A stretch of DNA of 64,000 nt. Origin: Diorhabda sublineata. Lineage: Eukaryota; Arthropoda; Insecta; Coleoptera; Chrysomelidae. Position 1 is the first letter of the stretch. The number at the start of each line of letters is the position of its first letter. Made by a program: the position numbers and the translations under genes. Positions 12,014-25,600 of this stretch are shown piece by piece. The notes below the pieces were generated by a model, which saw nothing but the letters and a program-made list of their open reading frames with translations, searched no databases and was not told the origin of the DNA. The stretch is from NCBI RefSeq assembly GCF_026230105.1, contig NC_079478.1:9315653-9379652 (forward strand), given 5' to 3'.

Positions 12014-12863
12014 CGAGGTCTGACTATTAAATAACGAGACTGCGCGCCTAGTGGGCACCCTAGACGGGTGGGGTGGAAAACGAGTAGTGCGTTGAGTATC
12101 TAGATATCTTGTCTTTGCACGTTCCAAAACACGTTTCCGTTACTATTATAGTATTTGTGCAGTAGCTGTTTGAAACGAACGTGTTTTTTTCTCGTGTCGA
12201 AAACCTGGTGTGACGAAAAACAGGAACAACGTATCAATCTCAAATTACTCGTTAAATTGAAAAAAATCCGACTCAGTGCTATAAAATGTTGTGGCCTCAG
12301 AGAACAATTATCTTTCTCGTGTTTTTGAGTGGGGTAAGCGCTTTAGTGAGGGCCCAGAGACCACTGAAGATGACCATCTCCCAGGTCGCCCTGTGACTGT
12401 TTCAACTCCAGAAACAGTGACCCAAATCAACCAAATTGTGCGTGCAAATCGTCAAATGTGCTTCCGGATGATTGCCGATAAAGACACGGTTAAAAAAAAA
12501 TTCAAACGAGGAATTACACATGACAAAAGTCTGTGCGAAGTTGGTGCCAAATAATCTGACTCCTAACCAAAAGCTCTTGCGTCAGCGGGTCTGCTAAGAT
12601 TTCCTTGACAGGTTAGAAAAAGATCTTCTTTGAAAACGACTCGATTTGAGTCGATGGTAGCGGTAAAGCACAAAACGGCGGAGCTTGTAAAGGCACTCAC
12701 CAAAGAAGACTTCCAGCACTGCTTCGATCAATGGAAAAAACTTATGGAAAGGTGTGTGGCGAGGGGAGGGGAGTATATTAAAGGCGAGCATTAGAATGTA
12801 GAATATTTTTTAAAATAAAACCCTTTTTCGTAACTAGTCTCGTTATCTAATAGCCAGACCTCG
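12014..12863 (+). mobile_element. internally deleted mariner element with both terminal inverted repeats
   Basis: The element is bounded by TA on each side (12012-12013 and 12864-12865). Its ends are inverted repeats of about 28 bp: CGAGGTCTGACTATTAAATA on the left and the complement of TATCTAATAGCCAGACCTCG on the right. At 850 bp it is about 450 bp shorter than a typical 1.3 kb mariner. It keeps the 5' untranslated part, the DNA-binding half of transposase and the C-terminal tail, and it lacks the catalytic core. A 3'-half copy with the same deletion lies at 55972-56277. Confidence 0.92.
12215..12795 (+). pseudogene. mariner transposase remnant inside the 12.0 kb element
   Basis: Blocks in order are INLKLLVKLKKS, SRVFEWGKRFSEGPE, the GRPVTVSTPETVTQINQIVR linker (both helix-turn-helix regions), and then, in a shifted frame, TKVCAKLVPNNLTPNQKLLR. 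The sequence then jumps directly to the C-terminal TKEDFQHCFDQWKKLMERCV and GGEY. The catalytic D,D34D region between them is absent, and stops occur near 12594 and 12640. The protein could bind ends at best, and the shifts make even that unlikely. Confidence 0.9.
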
Positions 12864-12865
12864 TA

Positions 12866-14319
12866 TATTGCAGTTGTGCGTCAAAGTCGTAGTAATTGAG
12901 GAGACATAATTAACCATGGGATAATATGTTCCGTTACTCGTCACTTCTGTTGCTTTTTGCGCTCTGTTTCCTTGTATTTACGATCCAGAAATATGAAGAT
13001 CCCATAGGAAGTATAAATAAAAGCGATAACAACAGTTATGTAAAAAAAGATTTTCTAAATAAATTTATTTTGTGATCATTAACATTCAAACGTCCTCTTA
13101 TTTCCGAACGAATAATTATAATCTTCCGAACCTAAACTTACAGAATCTCTCAAGCATGATCGTCAAATGTTATTTTTTCATTTAATTAGTCGTTATTTAC
13201 AATCAAATCAATCAAACATTGTGTGTAGTGGCAGCTCACGATAACTCTTCAACCTCGTACCAAATTCATAAATTTATTTCTATGATTCAGTTATTCCGCC
13301 GATTCAGATTCGAAAGGATAGGCATCAATTTCGTAGTAAATTTATATATTTTCAAAGTTAATAATAAGCAATGCTGATTATGTAAGAAACAAACGTAATT
13401 AAACAGATATTAAGCAAATTATGTATTAAAGAGAATAAATTTTACAAATTGCCACCAGCTCTCTTCACACCAACTCTCACACGTAGTCCTTAATTCCTCT
13501 AGACTGGTATAACTTCCATTTTAAATGTAAATTAGCTTCGAGAAGCCCAGCATCCATTAGCGCCGATCTGTGAATCAGCCACGAACACATGCAGGCAATT
13601 TTTCAAACAACTTCTGTAACAACGGCACATCGACTGGCCCGGCTGGCTATTAGACATAAACAGTTTTGTGAAGTGAAGTTACCAACTTTATCTGCCAACT
13701 TTATCTCTAGTTAAAGGAAGTATTCGTTCGCCGAACCGAGTCAGGATTAAGTGACTTGGAACTCCAGAATTGGAGTAACTTTCAAAGTGTTTTCCATAAT
13801 TTATTTACTCGTAACTAATTTGGAAGTTCACCAGTACAGTTTTATGTTTGATGGTTAATTTATGAGAATTTCTCTGCTTTAAATTACCATTAAAATGTCA
13901 CGCTGACAGAATGTTGAACGAATACATTTGTTACAAGAAAATGAGGATGAACAACATATTTTCATGAGGCAATTTAGTGACCTTTTACGTCCTGGTATAG
14001 CAATAAACTTGTGTTTTGGTATATCAGATGATATCTGTTTTTATAACTTCAACGCAAAAAATCGAGTCAAAGTGGAGAAAAGGAATTACTGAAAATGATT
14101 TGAAAATTCCCGTCTAGAGTTTCCAAGGACATTTTTTGTATCTACAGTCAACACAAGTTATTATTCATATAATCCGGAAATAGATCGGACATTTTCAAGG
14201 TAAGAACATCAATAAATGTGTTTTCGATACCAGCTCTAGGGTTTGGAATCAAATTGTTTGATTTGGTCATTTATATATTTCAAGGTACGAAAACATTTTA
14301 GGAAAATGATATTATCTAT
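12866..14319. other. intergenic DNA with a GC-richer complex patch at 13445-13720
   Basis: No gene or transposon protein seen. The patch at about 13445-13720 has higher GC and less simple sequence than its surroundings, with no open frame. It could be a conserved non-coding or regulatory block or an unrecognised old repeat. Confidence 0.4.
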
Positions 14320-14530
14320 ATTTAAAAGAATCACCACCGACATCAATGCAATTTTAAATCTGAAATATTGAATCTTTGGCTAGATTTCAAAAAATTGATA
14401 ACTGGCTTCATCTGTCGCATCCTCCTCTTGTGAAATGTCGACCAAGTATATTTTATTAGATTAATGAATAACTAAAAATCATACATAGCCAAATCAGGTT
14501 AATGGGTAACTATTGGATCCTAATTTTGTT
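14320..14530 (-). pseudogene. mariner transposase C-terminal relic
   Basis: The minus strand reads PDLAMYDF, matching the mariner HPPYSPDLAPCDFxLFPxLK block that carries the third catalytic Asp. It continues in broken frames to NCIDVGGD, matching the family's C-terminal KCIDVGGDYFE. Stops interrupt every frame. No terminal repeats could be delimited. Confidence 0.75.
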
Positions 14531-16099
14531 TCAAAGTCACTATTCTTTGGTCTCAATCTGATTTAATGCTTTTTGAGTCTTCAAAAAGGAAACGATAAAA
14601 ATGTAATAATAAGAAATTAGGAATATATAAAATCAAGGTGCCAGGTGGAAGATCGAAATAATTCAGGTTTATTATAGTTGTAAAATTGAGAAAGTGGGGG
14701 AATTCTTGAGGATACTTGGAAACAAACAGGCTTACAGTAATGAAGGTGTAGAGTGGATAAGTTCTCTTGAATTTCATTAACTCATTCCACACTCAACTTT
14801 CAATAATAATGATAATAATGATAAATCCTAAAAGAAATGTTTTGATGAATGGAGGAAGGCAATTGCTATTCCGAAGGACCTGAGTAATTGTTCATGTTCC
14901 TTTTTGAATACACCAGTGGCTTCTTACGAAGTAGCGGAAGGACCAATAGTACTTGCAGATTCAAGAAGACCATTGCACTGGTTTTTCAGCCAGACTTTCT
15001 AACAGATATCGACACCTAGAAGTTCAAGCCAAACTTGAGATACATCTACCACCAGTGCTGTAGCCGATATAAACAGAAGACAGTTGCCGGTAGAAAAAGC
15101 GGATTGAGGTGTTCCCTGGATCATCTGAAGTATTATTAATTGGATAGGAGCAACTCAATCGTGACATGCGTGTTTTCTGGTAAAAAAATTGGAACTACTC
15201 GGGCAAGAGGACCTAACCGAAGAATTTAGTGGAGAAGCGATATAAATAAAGCTAGACACAATTTACGTGAAGCTTTTGTTCACTAACACCTGCCCATGTG
15301 ACTCTAAAAAATTTTCCAAAATATAATGTTCTGATTTGTCTATCCCGACATCCCGAACTTGATTTAAATTTGATGTGTACCAAATTTTTTATTAAGTAGT
15401 TTTATATTGATTCGATTTTGTTTTGTGTATCTCATAAGCAACACGATTTTCTGCAAAATGCCTTGACAAGAGAACCAAAGAAAATAATAATAATAATAAT
15501 AATCATAGGAAAAGGCCTTGTGTCTCAAAATTTTCGGACAGGTAGAGAGTGTTATGATAAATATCTATTTTGGTTATTGAGTCATAAATATTTTGAATGC
15601 CAAGGGCTTGTTTGCATATAGAATTAACACAATAATCGTAATTAGATTATGTTCAAAGGGGCAGGTTGATATAATATTGTATTCTACTGATTGTATTGGA
15701 AATTCAATCTCAGTGCATACCAATATACGAGATTAGATACATGGTTTCTAAACAGAGTTGAGAACATACTGAACACTACTAATATAATATTTCTCTAATA
15801 AAGGTTCAAGGTTATTTTGTACGTATATTTTGGAAGAAAGTTAGTTTTTAATTCAACCAAAGTTGCTTACAAACGAAAGTAGAATAATTATGAGAAATAT
15901 GCATTCCCTAGAATATCAGATCAAACTTCGAAAGTATATCTAACCTTAAAAAAATCTGAATTCCATTATATTTCACTATATGATTCCAAAAAAATCATTG
16001 TTTAACGAGAAAATCACCTGTATCTGTCCATATTTTCAATGTCCGGCTAAGATATATTTTATTACATGCTTTTTTTTCATGATTTCCGTTTTTCTTTTA
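14531..16099. other. intergenic DNA, no gene seen
   Basis: Contains an (AAT)n run at 15482-15503. The stretch 14850-15150 has somewhat higher GC and short open segments, but no motif I can name. Confidence 0.4.
15482..15503. repeat. (AAT)n microsatellite
   Basis: About seven tandem AAT units. Confidence 0.9.
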
Positions 16100-16312
16100 T
16101 TCTTTTATTCTTTCCCATTTCATTTCCTTTGTCTCCGCTGCCTCATTCTGATTATCAATGTATGTTTTTCTTGGTCTTCCTCTGATTTCTGATTTCATGA
16201 ATTCGAACGTGTTTTTTCGTATTCTGTTATCAGGCGTCTGGCATATGTCTAAATCGTCTTCATTGTACTTCATATATTTTATCTCTAAAATAGAATAAAG
16301 TGATGATAACAA
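16100..16312 (-). pseudogene. non-LTR reverse-transcriptase C-terminal relic
   Basis: The minus strand contains RGRPRKTYIDNQNEAAE followed by MKWERIKE. This is the basic tail found at the end of many insect non-LTR reverse transcriptases (GRPRxTYIDNIxEAxExRxMxWExIKE). The upstream residues of the same frame are no longer recognisable. Only the last part of the element survives. Confidence 0.7.
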
Positions 16313-17339
16313 TTTGATCTATATAAGTATAGAAATCAATAGAGAAAATTCAACAGATAAAGACGACCTAGAATTACAACATAAATGAGATATCGTGAGG
16401 GCGTCACATTGTCAATGTTAGGTTACATTTGGATGAAGACACTTCATCGAAACCCTCATCTGCTTTGCGGTGTAGTGGTTTAAATTAACCAACTTTTCCG
16501 GTCAAGTGCACGACTTTGCATGAGTCCACTCGATCCTATTCTCTTTCAGGCTGTTCAGGCTGTTCAGACTTCATTATTCGAAACGACAAAATATTATCTA
16601 TTAAAAATATGACATCAATTGAAATACACATGAAAGATCTTTTATTCTCAAGAAATATATGAAAAGTTTCACTACACCATAATGATAGATAGTAGATATT
16701 AGAAATACACTCGATTGAAAATAAAATAACAGAAATAGTACGCTTAATTATCAATCAGTAAAAATGGAACGATTCAATTCTCAGGAAAAATCTAGTTATG
16801 GATGATAGAATGTCGATAATTTGTCAATCCACATTCCATTTCAGATGAATGCAATTTTCATCGACTATTCTAAAATCGTTGGAACGGCATGGAACAGGAT
16901 TTAAAAATACGGTTGATTACTTTTTTCTATAAACGAACTCTTCTCAAACACAATCAACACTCTGCTTGTTCGTTCACTCTCCGTGTCACCGTGATGTTTT
17001 ATAGAACATCGTTATTTTTAAGTTCGATGCCTGGATGAATTGGAGCATAGCATTTTGTTATCGTCTTTTATATACATTTGTATCTGAACAGATTTTTTTG
17101 GAAATTCTCTGTTACATTCTTTTTCAATAATTGCCTATATATCTGTATCAAAAATTAAGAAAAATCTATAAGAAAAAAAGTGAGTAAAAAATTCAGTCAA
17201 ATAAGATCCCGCGACAATTTAACGATATAAGTGAGCAGCTCTTTTTGTTAGAAACCGCGAGGCAGCATCAATGAAATATTAAATCTTAGTTAATGTAATT
17301 CATAAAATATTTAACGGTAGAAAAAAACTTTAAACCGAG
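16313..17339. other. intergenic DNA with a tRNA-like trace
   Basis: No gene seen. The segment 17205-17220 (GATCCCGCGACAATTT) matches 15 of 16 bases of the tRNA-like trace at 31354-31369, in the same orientation. Both may derive from one tRNA-derived SINE family. Confidence 0.4.
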
Positions 17340-17725
17340 CCAATAACATCCTTGTTAGATGAAAATATCTCCTGGGCCAGATCTGGTGAATACGGTGGGT
17401 GCAAAGGTGAATTTTAGGCGACGACAGATACGTTCAAATGTAGTCGCTTTTGCAATGTCTTCTTCTACCTCATGGAGTAATGATACGAAATACTATTCTG
17501 TCATTTTCTGCTCGCCTTGACTTCACCGGTCGATCAAAGCGTCTTTGCCTTTTTACCTTGACTATTTTTCCATTTCAGGAGAATAGTGATGGATACAGGT
17601 TTCAACTACAGATATGAATCAAGAAAACTGTGCCAGTGAGGCCTGAGAAATGTTCATACTACTGTGAAAGTAAGCAGACGCTGGACCCAGCTCGTGGAGA
17701 GCTTACGCTTCATAATTCCTCAACT
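17340..17725 (-). pseudogene. mariner transposase relic
   Basis: Going down the minus strand, MKRKLSTSWVQRLLTF equals the MRKVSARWVPRLLT linker of one mariner lineage. IHHYSPEMEK equals the WVHHYTPEMKxQS block after the first catalytic Asp. In another frame, HPPYSPDLAQ equals the block with the third Asp. These occur in the correct order, with frameshifts and stops between them, so this is a dead copy. The linker places it in a different subfamily from the 12.0 kb and 4.5 kb relics. Confidence 0.85.
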
Positions 17726-18616
17726 TTTTAGACATCGCAATGTAACAGGTTTTGGCCATCCAGAACACTGATACGACACTGTTGGAATTGATTTCTTCAA
17801 AATTTCACGTTCTTTAATGATAGTCACACATACAGAGTCACAGTGTCTAAATCCTTTTCCACTGCTCGGTACTCAAGTTTTTGTATTTGACGAAAATCTT
17901 CACAAAAGAAACTAAGCATCTTAAATTGCTGATATTTTAGTGAAAATATCTCAACGTATACGCAAATATATTTTTTAACTTATATTGCTAAGTGATGGTA
18001 TCTTCGTTGGGGTAGGGAACTTTTCAGAAGATCCTCTTACTATAAAATGAAGAAGAATGTTAAGCAATGTTCTACATTGCTCTACACACTGTTGCCAACA
18101 ATTTACTGAACGGATATGTGTGTGACATATTCGGATTCATTGAAAAAATATTTTGTATTTCGAAATATCCAATACCACGTCACATTAAAATAATTTGTGG
18201 AAGCAAGTTTGATAATAAATGTATATTTCAAGATATAAACTCCGGATCATTAGAGACTTTTCTCGTGAAAAGAATTCATGTACCGAGGAAATGAGCTGTA
18301 TCCTAATACATTCAGTAAACGCGGCTTTTCTCCAAGTTGATTAATTTCCTCTACAACCAACATTATTCCACCGGAACGAAGAAAAACAAGATAAAAATGG
18401 TTTTCGCCATCTTACTTGTCACTGTCTATCAAATGAAGCGTTCAAGTTTACATAGTTAACTACTTCTAGAAAAATTCTCAATAATAATTTATTTACCTAA
18501 CTGCCTATCTTTATAAAGAATAATAAATTGGAATATTTCGAAAGGATGATAAATTTGAAACACTGAGAAAAATAAATGGTATCACAACAACCGTTTTATT
18601 ACATATAATCCCAAAT
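17726..18616. other. intergenic DNA, no gene seen
   Basis: A plus-strand open frame at 18067-18294 has no recognisable domain. The sequence next to 18617 may be eroded 5' Penelope-like sequence, but I cannot read it as such. Confidence 0.4.
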
Positions 18617-19595
18617 AAAATCCCCTTTCGACCGATTGTTTCAAGTATTCAAACTTCTCTTATCCCATTATCTAATTATTTAAAAAATATGACAAAACAA
18701 ATTTTAAGTGTAATAGCACAATTAGTAATTGAAGATCTTGAGGAAAGTGTTCTAAGCAAACTTGATATAAATATTCCATTCTTTTTCCAATATGTAGATG
18801 ACTGGTTACTGCCGTACCAAAGAATCAAATTGAAAACATAAATAAAAAATTCAATTCTTATCATACAAAACTTCAATTCACAATCGAAATCGAACAAAAT
18901 AATAAAATCAATTTTCTTGATGTCACATTTTATAAAATTAACAATAACATAAGAACAGAATGGTAGATCTGTCCGACTATTAGATCCTGAATTTAGAAGC
19001 TTAGCTATTTAAAGAGAAAAACTGCATTGGAAGCAAATAATTATCCGGAAAAAATGATAAATAACATAACAAATAACAAAAGGATAAACGAATACTACAA
19101 TCTATTTAAAGGCAAAACAGAAACGAAACTTCAAAACATAAAACATTTTTCCTTACCATAAGTACAAGAACTTTCCCAACAACTATCGACTTATTTCAAT
19201 AAATATAATATTAGTATAACTCATAAAGAATACAATACGTTATACAAATATTTCACCAAATTGAAATCTAAAACATCAAAAAACAAAAGAATTAATATTA
19301 TATACCAAGTGCCTAATACTAATTGTGACGCTCTCTATATAGGGCAGACATATCAGTATTTAGAAAATAGACTAAAAGATCGCCAACATGATAAAAAAAA
19401 TAAAACTCTATTAACGAACCATAAAGTATCAGAAAAACACAAATTCAATTATAAAGATTCAAAAATTCTTGGAACGGAATCTAATACACGAAAGAGAATT
19501 TTTTAAAATGGTTCACATTCATAAGAACGAAAGAGCTATAAATGATAAAAAGACCTGAATAATTTAAGTGAAATTTATAGCTCTATTTTGTAAAT
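18617..19595 (+). mobile_element. Penelope-like retroelement, 5'-truncated, reverse transcriptase plus GIY-YIG
   Basis: The frame starting at 18617 reads PFRPIVSSI and PLSNYLKN, the Penelope reverse-transcriptase motif with conserved PIVS. It continues to FFFQYVDDW, with the catalytic YVDD at 18791-18802, and then KLQFTIEIEQNNKINFLDVT, typical of Penelope. After stops and shifts, 19261-19506 contains NTNCDALYIGQTYQYLENRL. This is a GIY-YIG nuclease core in which the usual YIGQT is intact and the following Arg is present. The tail EFFKMVHIHKNERAIN is in another frame. The N-terminal part is missing and there are at least three breaks. The family moves by target-primed reverse transcription using the GIY-YIG nuclease. 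Confidence 0.9.
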
Positions 19596-22069
19596 TCTAA
19601 TAAAACTATAAATTTCTATTTTGACTTTATTCCTATTTTGATAATGTTGAGGTGATCTATTGATTAATATAAATATACAAATTGTCAGTGTCTTTTAAAA
19701 AGTTATTAAAAAAATAATTTTTAAACAGAGGAGACCTAAAATAGAGAACATTCAGAAGAATAATCATATTTTCTTATACAAGTCAACAAAATATTAACTT
19801 AGATTATACTACACATCAAAATAGTGTATTACGCAATAAGGGCGAGAAGTAGGGCATCCTCGCCTGCAAAATTTCGTCACCCTAGCCTAAGGTTCGCAGA
19901 TAGTTATCTGCATTGTTTTAGTACTTTAAAACAAATAAACTTCTCCAAATGAACTATAGTTATGCTATAAAAAATTTTGCTTTTTTGTAGAAACAGTTTA
20001 CTTTTCAACCTGCAATTGAGTCCAAATGGTTCGTTGGACATAAAGTTTTGTTTCGAATCCAGCATTGTTAAAAATACGAATTGCAAAAAAAATTAAAACT
20101 ACTCTAAAACTTTCCAGGTATGGGACTTTATCAACACTAATTCACTGTGTGACTCAGAAAATCAACGATTAATGTGGTACGAACACATAGATAAAATGGT
20201 TGCCAATAGGAAAGTAGGAACTATTTGGAAAATAAATGAACAGTGAAAGAAATATTAAAAAGAAGTTGAAATCGCTGAAACTATGCCACGTTAACATATG
20301 AAACTGATTTTAAAAAAGTCAGTGCCAAGAGATTTTGGCGCAATAAGATACAGGAGAATGGCCCCAAATTTCCGTTCCCAATTTCGTAGTATATTCTTCG
20401 GACCCTGATCGAAATAAAGGCCTAAATGATTTCATTTTCCTGACGTCGAAATATACTTTTGTCTAACGTAAATGCGTTAGCTTAATATAAAGAAATATTC
20501 AGCTCGTGAAAACAGAATACACAAAACAAAACCTGTTTGCTTTCGCTTCATTACTTTGTCCAAATTTACCAAGAAATTTATATAAAGCGTTTGATATTGA
20601 GAAAAATTGTTATCATTACCGACGTAATTCCTGTACACAGAAAAATTTGTGATATTATTTCAGTTATAATTCTACATTCCTTTTAGTAAGGTAGAGATGA
20701 GATACTTATACTCAGAAGATCCACAAGTTCTATAAGCAACAAACTGATCCGACATAAAGTGTTTTTTTATGAAAATTAGAACTGAAATGTGGCGTTAGGA
20801 ACCTCTCCAGAACGACGAATTAAGCTCGCCGGTTGTTAGATCTCTTATTGTTGAAGATAAAGTGAAAGGTTACAAGAAGTAAATCAATATAAATTCTGTG
20901 GGTGTGTGTGAATTTGTATTTAGCTGGATGGTTTGACTACGTAATTATAAGCCACATATAATATCCTGTGTGAAATGTTCTGAAATCTAGGCCGCGAAGA
21001 GACTGAATTGCAAAAGATAATCCACTAGAAAATTGAAAGCGATTGAATAAATGAGAATTATTGGACAATAAATCATTTGCAATGACGATAACGTATCAAC
21101 GGATATCCATATCATCACACAGAATTTTTGAAAGAATGAAATATTCAATAAATATGACTCGTACTCAATAAAAAACGAAGAGGATTTCAATTTCAAATGT
21201 AATTGTTCACGTTATCATCAGCTATTGTGAAAGTCTTTAAAGCATATTTTTATTATATTTTTTGTCTATTCATTCTGCTTTTGTTTCACATGTTTGTTGT
21301 TTCATTCATTAGATGACCCAATGGGGGCTTGTTGGCATTGTTCACTATAACACACACATACAAATACAGCAAATTTTTTATTCATTGATAGTAAACGTAT
21401 AAAGACAATGTTTTTCTTCTTCTACTTTTCACAGTTACAAAAATTTATATATTGTCAATTAGAATACCTTTTGCACGCACTATGTTACGATACAAATAAA
21501 AACAAAATTAAATGTCAAAGTGACATGACGCATCAATTTCTTCAAGTCAGTGAACGACATATAAAGCGAGATGGAGCAGTATACAAGAACATGACACGAA
21601 TAAATCTATAATAAAAACTGGACAAATTCAGAAGTAGACGAACCTAGAGTACAGAAATATTATTAAAATCAAGTGAGTAAAAAAGCGAGCACAGTATATA
21701 ATGTGGACTCTCCAGCTGTTACAAGAGGAACTGATAATGAATCGTGTTAATCGTCCATTCATCGAAGGTTTGACAAACCATTTCAGCAAATGCTTAAAAT
21801 ATAGTTGAACACAGAACAGCCCTCAGAATATTGTTGATGCTACTTTATATTTGATATCGAAATATTAAATGCGAAGGATTTTGATACAGTTATCATATTA
21901 TTGCTTATCAACGACTGATAGCAATAAACTAATTTATTTATTTGGTACCTTAGTCCTTATTAGAATTGTCAGTATTTCCTTCTGGAGAAGCTGTTTCAGT
22001 ATCAAAGTCTAATTTGGCGTCGGTCCAAATGAATCCAAATGAATCCAAATTTACTACCTAAATTCTTTG
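19596..22069. other. intergenic DNA, mostly featureless
   Basis: Holds a weak retrotransposon trace at 20155-20285 and a small palindrome GCAGATAGTTATCTGC at 19896-19911. An inverted GGCGAG/CTCGCC pair lies near 19838-19865. No gene seen. Confidence 0.4.
20155..20285 (+). pseudogene. possible reverse-transcriptase C-terminal trace
   Basis: The frame reads QRLMWYEHIDKMVANRKVG, which resembles the RLRWxGHVxRM segment near the end of non-LTR reverse transcriptases. It is followed by stops. The similarity is short and could be chance. Confidence 0.35.
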
Positions 22070-22510
22070 CCTTAAAGCACTGTTGGTTGTATAATTGTAA
22101 CTGTGTAAGTTGGTGGCTCTTAAAATATTTGTTGATCTCAATAGTCCTAGGGCTCCACATATTTTGTTCTGTCTCGCCAGTTTGTTGTTGATTTCCCTCG
22201 ATTTCTTTGTCACTGTCACTAAACTAGATTTGCTTTGTTGTCATTTTCATTAGTTGAAGTTATTCATATCCCTTCCCATCTCCATATATTTGGTTTCTTG
22301 TTTATTTATGTTTATTCTTTTGCTTTCTCTCCAAATTATTCTATTTATAAGTACCCCATCATCTGCGTAGATAATACAGTATTGTTGATAGTGAGTCTTC
22401 TGACTTTAGTCCTCTTCTGGTTTTTCGATAGACTTCCTTCGGCAGCTACTTCATTCCGATGCTCTTCAATGTCATTTTTATCAAATGTAGTATTTTCTTA
22501 GGTGCTGTTA
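22070..22510 (-). pseudogene. non-LTR reverse-transcriptase relic with YADD
   Basis: On the minus strand, RTRRGLKSEDSLSTILY corresponds to the GLRQGDxLSxxLFN motif. YADDGVLI follows, with the catalytic YADD encoded at 22369-22358, then INKQETKYMEMGR, equivalent to INxxKTKYMxV. Further down, EINNKLARQNKICGALGLL matches the region after the palm in Jockey/CR1-like elements. Frame changes separate the blocks. Part of the palm-to-thumb portion survives and there is no endonuclease. Confidence 0.8.
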
Positions 22511-25369
22511 GCGCCCGGAATAGTTTTCTACTCAATAATTCTGAAAATCTACGGAATTAATATGAAAGAGTTTACAAAAAAAGTATAAAAATGTCGAAAC
22601 CTTTATTAAAAAAACAAACGTTTTGTTTTGTTTTCTTATAATATTCAAGCCCGCTCTAATTTATAAACATCAATAACTATACTTAACAGCGAAAGCTCAC
22701 TGCAGCTCCGTCAGCTGCATGGAAATAATGGAAAAACAACAATACAAAATTTTGCGATTTACACTTGTCTGAGTAAACCTCAAAGAAGCAAGCTGCTCTT
22801 CTTTACTTGCGTGCAATGTTATTCAGATTTCTCCAGCTTGGTTCATTATAGTTCTTAAAAATATTATTTTAATTTATTTTGCCTAAACAATTTAACATAC
22901 TATATATAGCATTAAATGGAAGTTTGTAATTTATCTCGATATAATCTGAATATAGGCAGATCTCAACTCGTTATATATATACATTTATTCGATAGCCAGC
23001 TAGGCGAAGTTAAACCGATTGCGAATTTGGCGAAACCAAATTATTAGAGTAACTTTCCATGGAAAGTTAAGAACGACCGACAGTTCGACCCCTTATGCTA
23101 CAACTCACTGCTTCCTCTCTATATAATTCCAATGAATTGTTGGCTCAATAGTTATCCCTTTGATTTCCAGAGTTTCAATCAGATTATTTCAATTTAATTA
23201 ACCGACAGTGTTTTTGGCATCTATGGGTATCATCAGTAACAATATTTGCACAAATATACCCTCTTAGTCCTAACTGTTTCCATTATTGTCTACAGGTGTT
23301 CATAAATTCTGTGTAGATTTCACTGACTGGAAAAAATGCCTCTTATAAAATTGATAGTTTATATTGATAATCATGAATAATTTCTCAAAGAACGAAACCC
23401 TAAATAAACTGTTGTTGATATATTTTCTGAAGAAATTGGTGAAGGGGGCAAAACGTGACTTGAACTTCCATGACATGTTTGGATGTCAACTATTAGTGAT
23501 AGACAAGTAACACAATGAAGAAAGAAATATAAATAGAGAAAATGATTATTTCTGAAAAAAATATGATAAAGAGCTCAATAAAGCTTCAGTACTTGAGGAC
23601 TTGAGTGAATTTACATACACTAAGTTAAATACAGATACTCTAAGATGATAATTTTCACATAAAAATCAAAAATCATCAATGAGTTTATCTCACTAAAGTT
23701 CAAAATCAGAAATTTTTGTTATACATACTCTGTGTAGAAGTATCATCCATATAGTTTTTACCATTATTTCACATCTATTTGAGAGTAAACAGTAATTTTT
23801 TGTTAGATTAACAATAAATATGGAAAATGAAATTTAGCTGTAATTTCCTAGTCTTCTTTCCAGTTTCAGATTAAGAATCTTTGTCCAATCACCAATAGCT
23901 TTTGGAAGTAACTATCACATTTAGAAGCTTGTTATGATCGACAGATACGAACAATGGATAAAAAACAGAATGGAGTAACATTATGAAATTTCATTGTTAC
24001 TGAATACATAGATGTTGTGACCATATATTTTGATCTTGAGGAAATCCCTATGGAAGTCTGCAGAAATCTGTTCATTACCAAGCTAACAGACAAATGAACT
24101 AGGAAGTATTCAACTAATACTGATCTTTGCTACCAGTACTATGCGCTTATAATTTTGTTATGTTCGTTTTCAACATATCAAGAAAATACTTCCAGATATC
24201 TAAAAATGTGATAACAAAGACGCTTAATTTTAATTCAGATGAAATACTGAGGGTTGAAATTACCATATTTTTACGTACGGTAACTCTTTCAAACGTATTT
24301 GTAATTAGAAACAATTCATTCTATGATTGGAAACGCTGTACAGCTTAAAAATATATTTTGAGTATAGACAATGTGAACGCGTTACATAGAGTGAAACAGT
24401 ATACAAGTATTTTTAGCTGGACTATAATATTAATTGACTTTTATGCAATTATCACTAAAATGAAGAAGTTTTAGACAAAAAGTCATTTGAAATTGTACTA
24501 AACTACAACACATATTTTTCTTCCTTATTTCCAAATAAAAAACGATAATAACACAAGTATGTGAAAAAGTTGAGTTCTCTTTGACCATATAAGAGAGCTG
24601 ATAAGATGTGACATGTGACGAAAGAGCTAAAAAATGGAATAGCAAAGAGTTGTAGAACAATGGGGTCCATGTATAATATTCTGAGAACAAAATAATATCC
24701 AAAGCAGCAAGGATACGATTATACTCTGTGGATGTAAGTACCTACTAATCCAGATGAATACTAAAAAATAGAAGAGTTGAAGATGAAAGTGCTCCTAAAA
24801 GTACTGGGATGCTTGAAGATGAACAACGATTCATGGAGAAGAACTAATACTGAGCTAAAAGAAATATATAAGTAGTCTAATATTATACAAGTAGTCAGAA
24901 CCGAAAGGGTCAAGTAATTAGGGCTTATGAATGAGAATGAATCCGTATGGTTTTGTGATCTCTTAAAATATTTCACGTTGGTGTACTACATTTGCCTCCA
25001 ATCATACGTGGTTTGACCGTTATTCAGTCTTCACCTTTCGTATTGTGCGCCAAGAACTTCTAAGTATACTACTCTCATTTCACATGGTTGTCTTAGTGAT
25101 CTCATCCTTTCGTTTTTTCTTCCGACAAACAGTACTTATTTAAGTCATAAGCTCTGTAATGTTCTCGGGAGTAAATTCCCCGATTTTGTCTCTCAATACT
25201 CCTCGCTATAGGATTCATTTGTTGCATATGAACAATTTGTGGTTTGGAATGTCTACAGCTTGTCTGTTCAAACTGGTAGGACTAGAAGTGGAAATTGGAT
25301 CAGTTCATCTCCCCGTAAGTCCTCTCTATTCAACCTTTTACATTTGGTGAGAAAGACACGAAGAAACCT
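22511..25369. other. AT-rich intergenic DNA, no gene seen
   Basis: Open frames at 24127-24348, 24430-24702 and 24761-24976 lack motifs and have biased AT-rich codons. From about 25159 the sequence may include the eroded 5' part of the retrotransposon relic that follows. Confidence 0.4.
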
Positions 25370-25600
25370 CAATATTTTTACGCAGGCCGATGCCTCTGTT
25401 GACAAAAATATATGTTATCTTGAACAAGTTCAGAGTACCAAGAAAATTAATACGACTAGAATGACTAGCAGTCAATATAGTAAGAACGAGAATATTCAAA
25501 GAGAAACAGAAAGAGAACAGAATACTCAAAAATAAAAGGAACTACAGACTTGTATAAACTGAAAATTCCAAATAATAGACTTGGATCCAACTGATTGGTC
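25370..25600 (+). pseudogene. possible non-LTR reverse-transcriptase relic
   Basis: One frame reads LLTKIYVILNKFRVPRKLIRL, similar to the WxxLxxFxIPxKLIRLI helix that precedes the GLRQGD motif in insect non-LTR reverse transcriptases. The following residues (SQYSKNENIQRETER) keep the spacing of that region, but the GLRQGD core itself is not readable. Upstream, VWNVYSLSVQTG faintly resembles the TWNVRTL start of the endonuclease domain. The call is moderate at best. Confidence 0.45.
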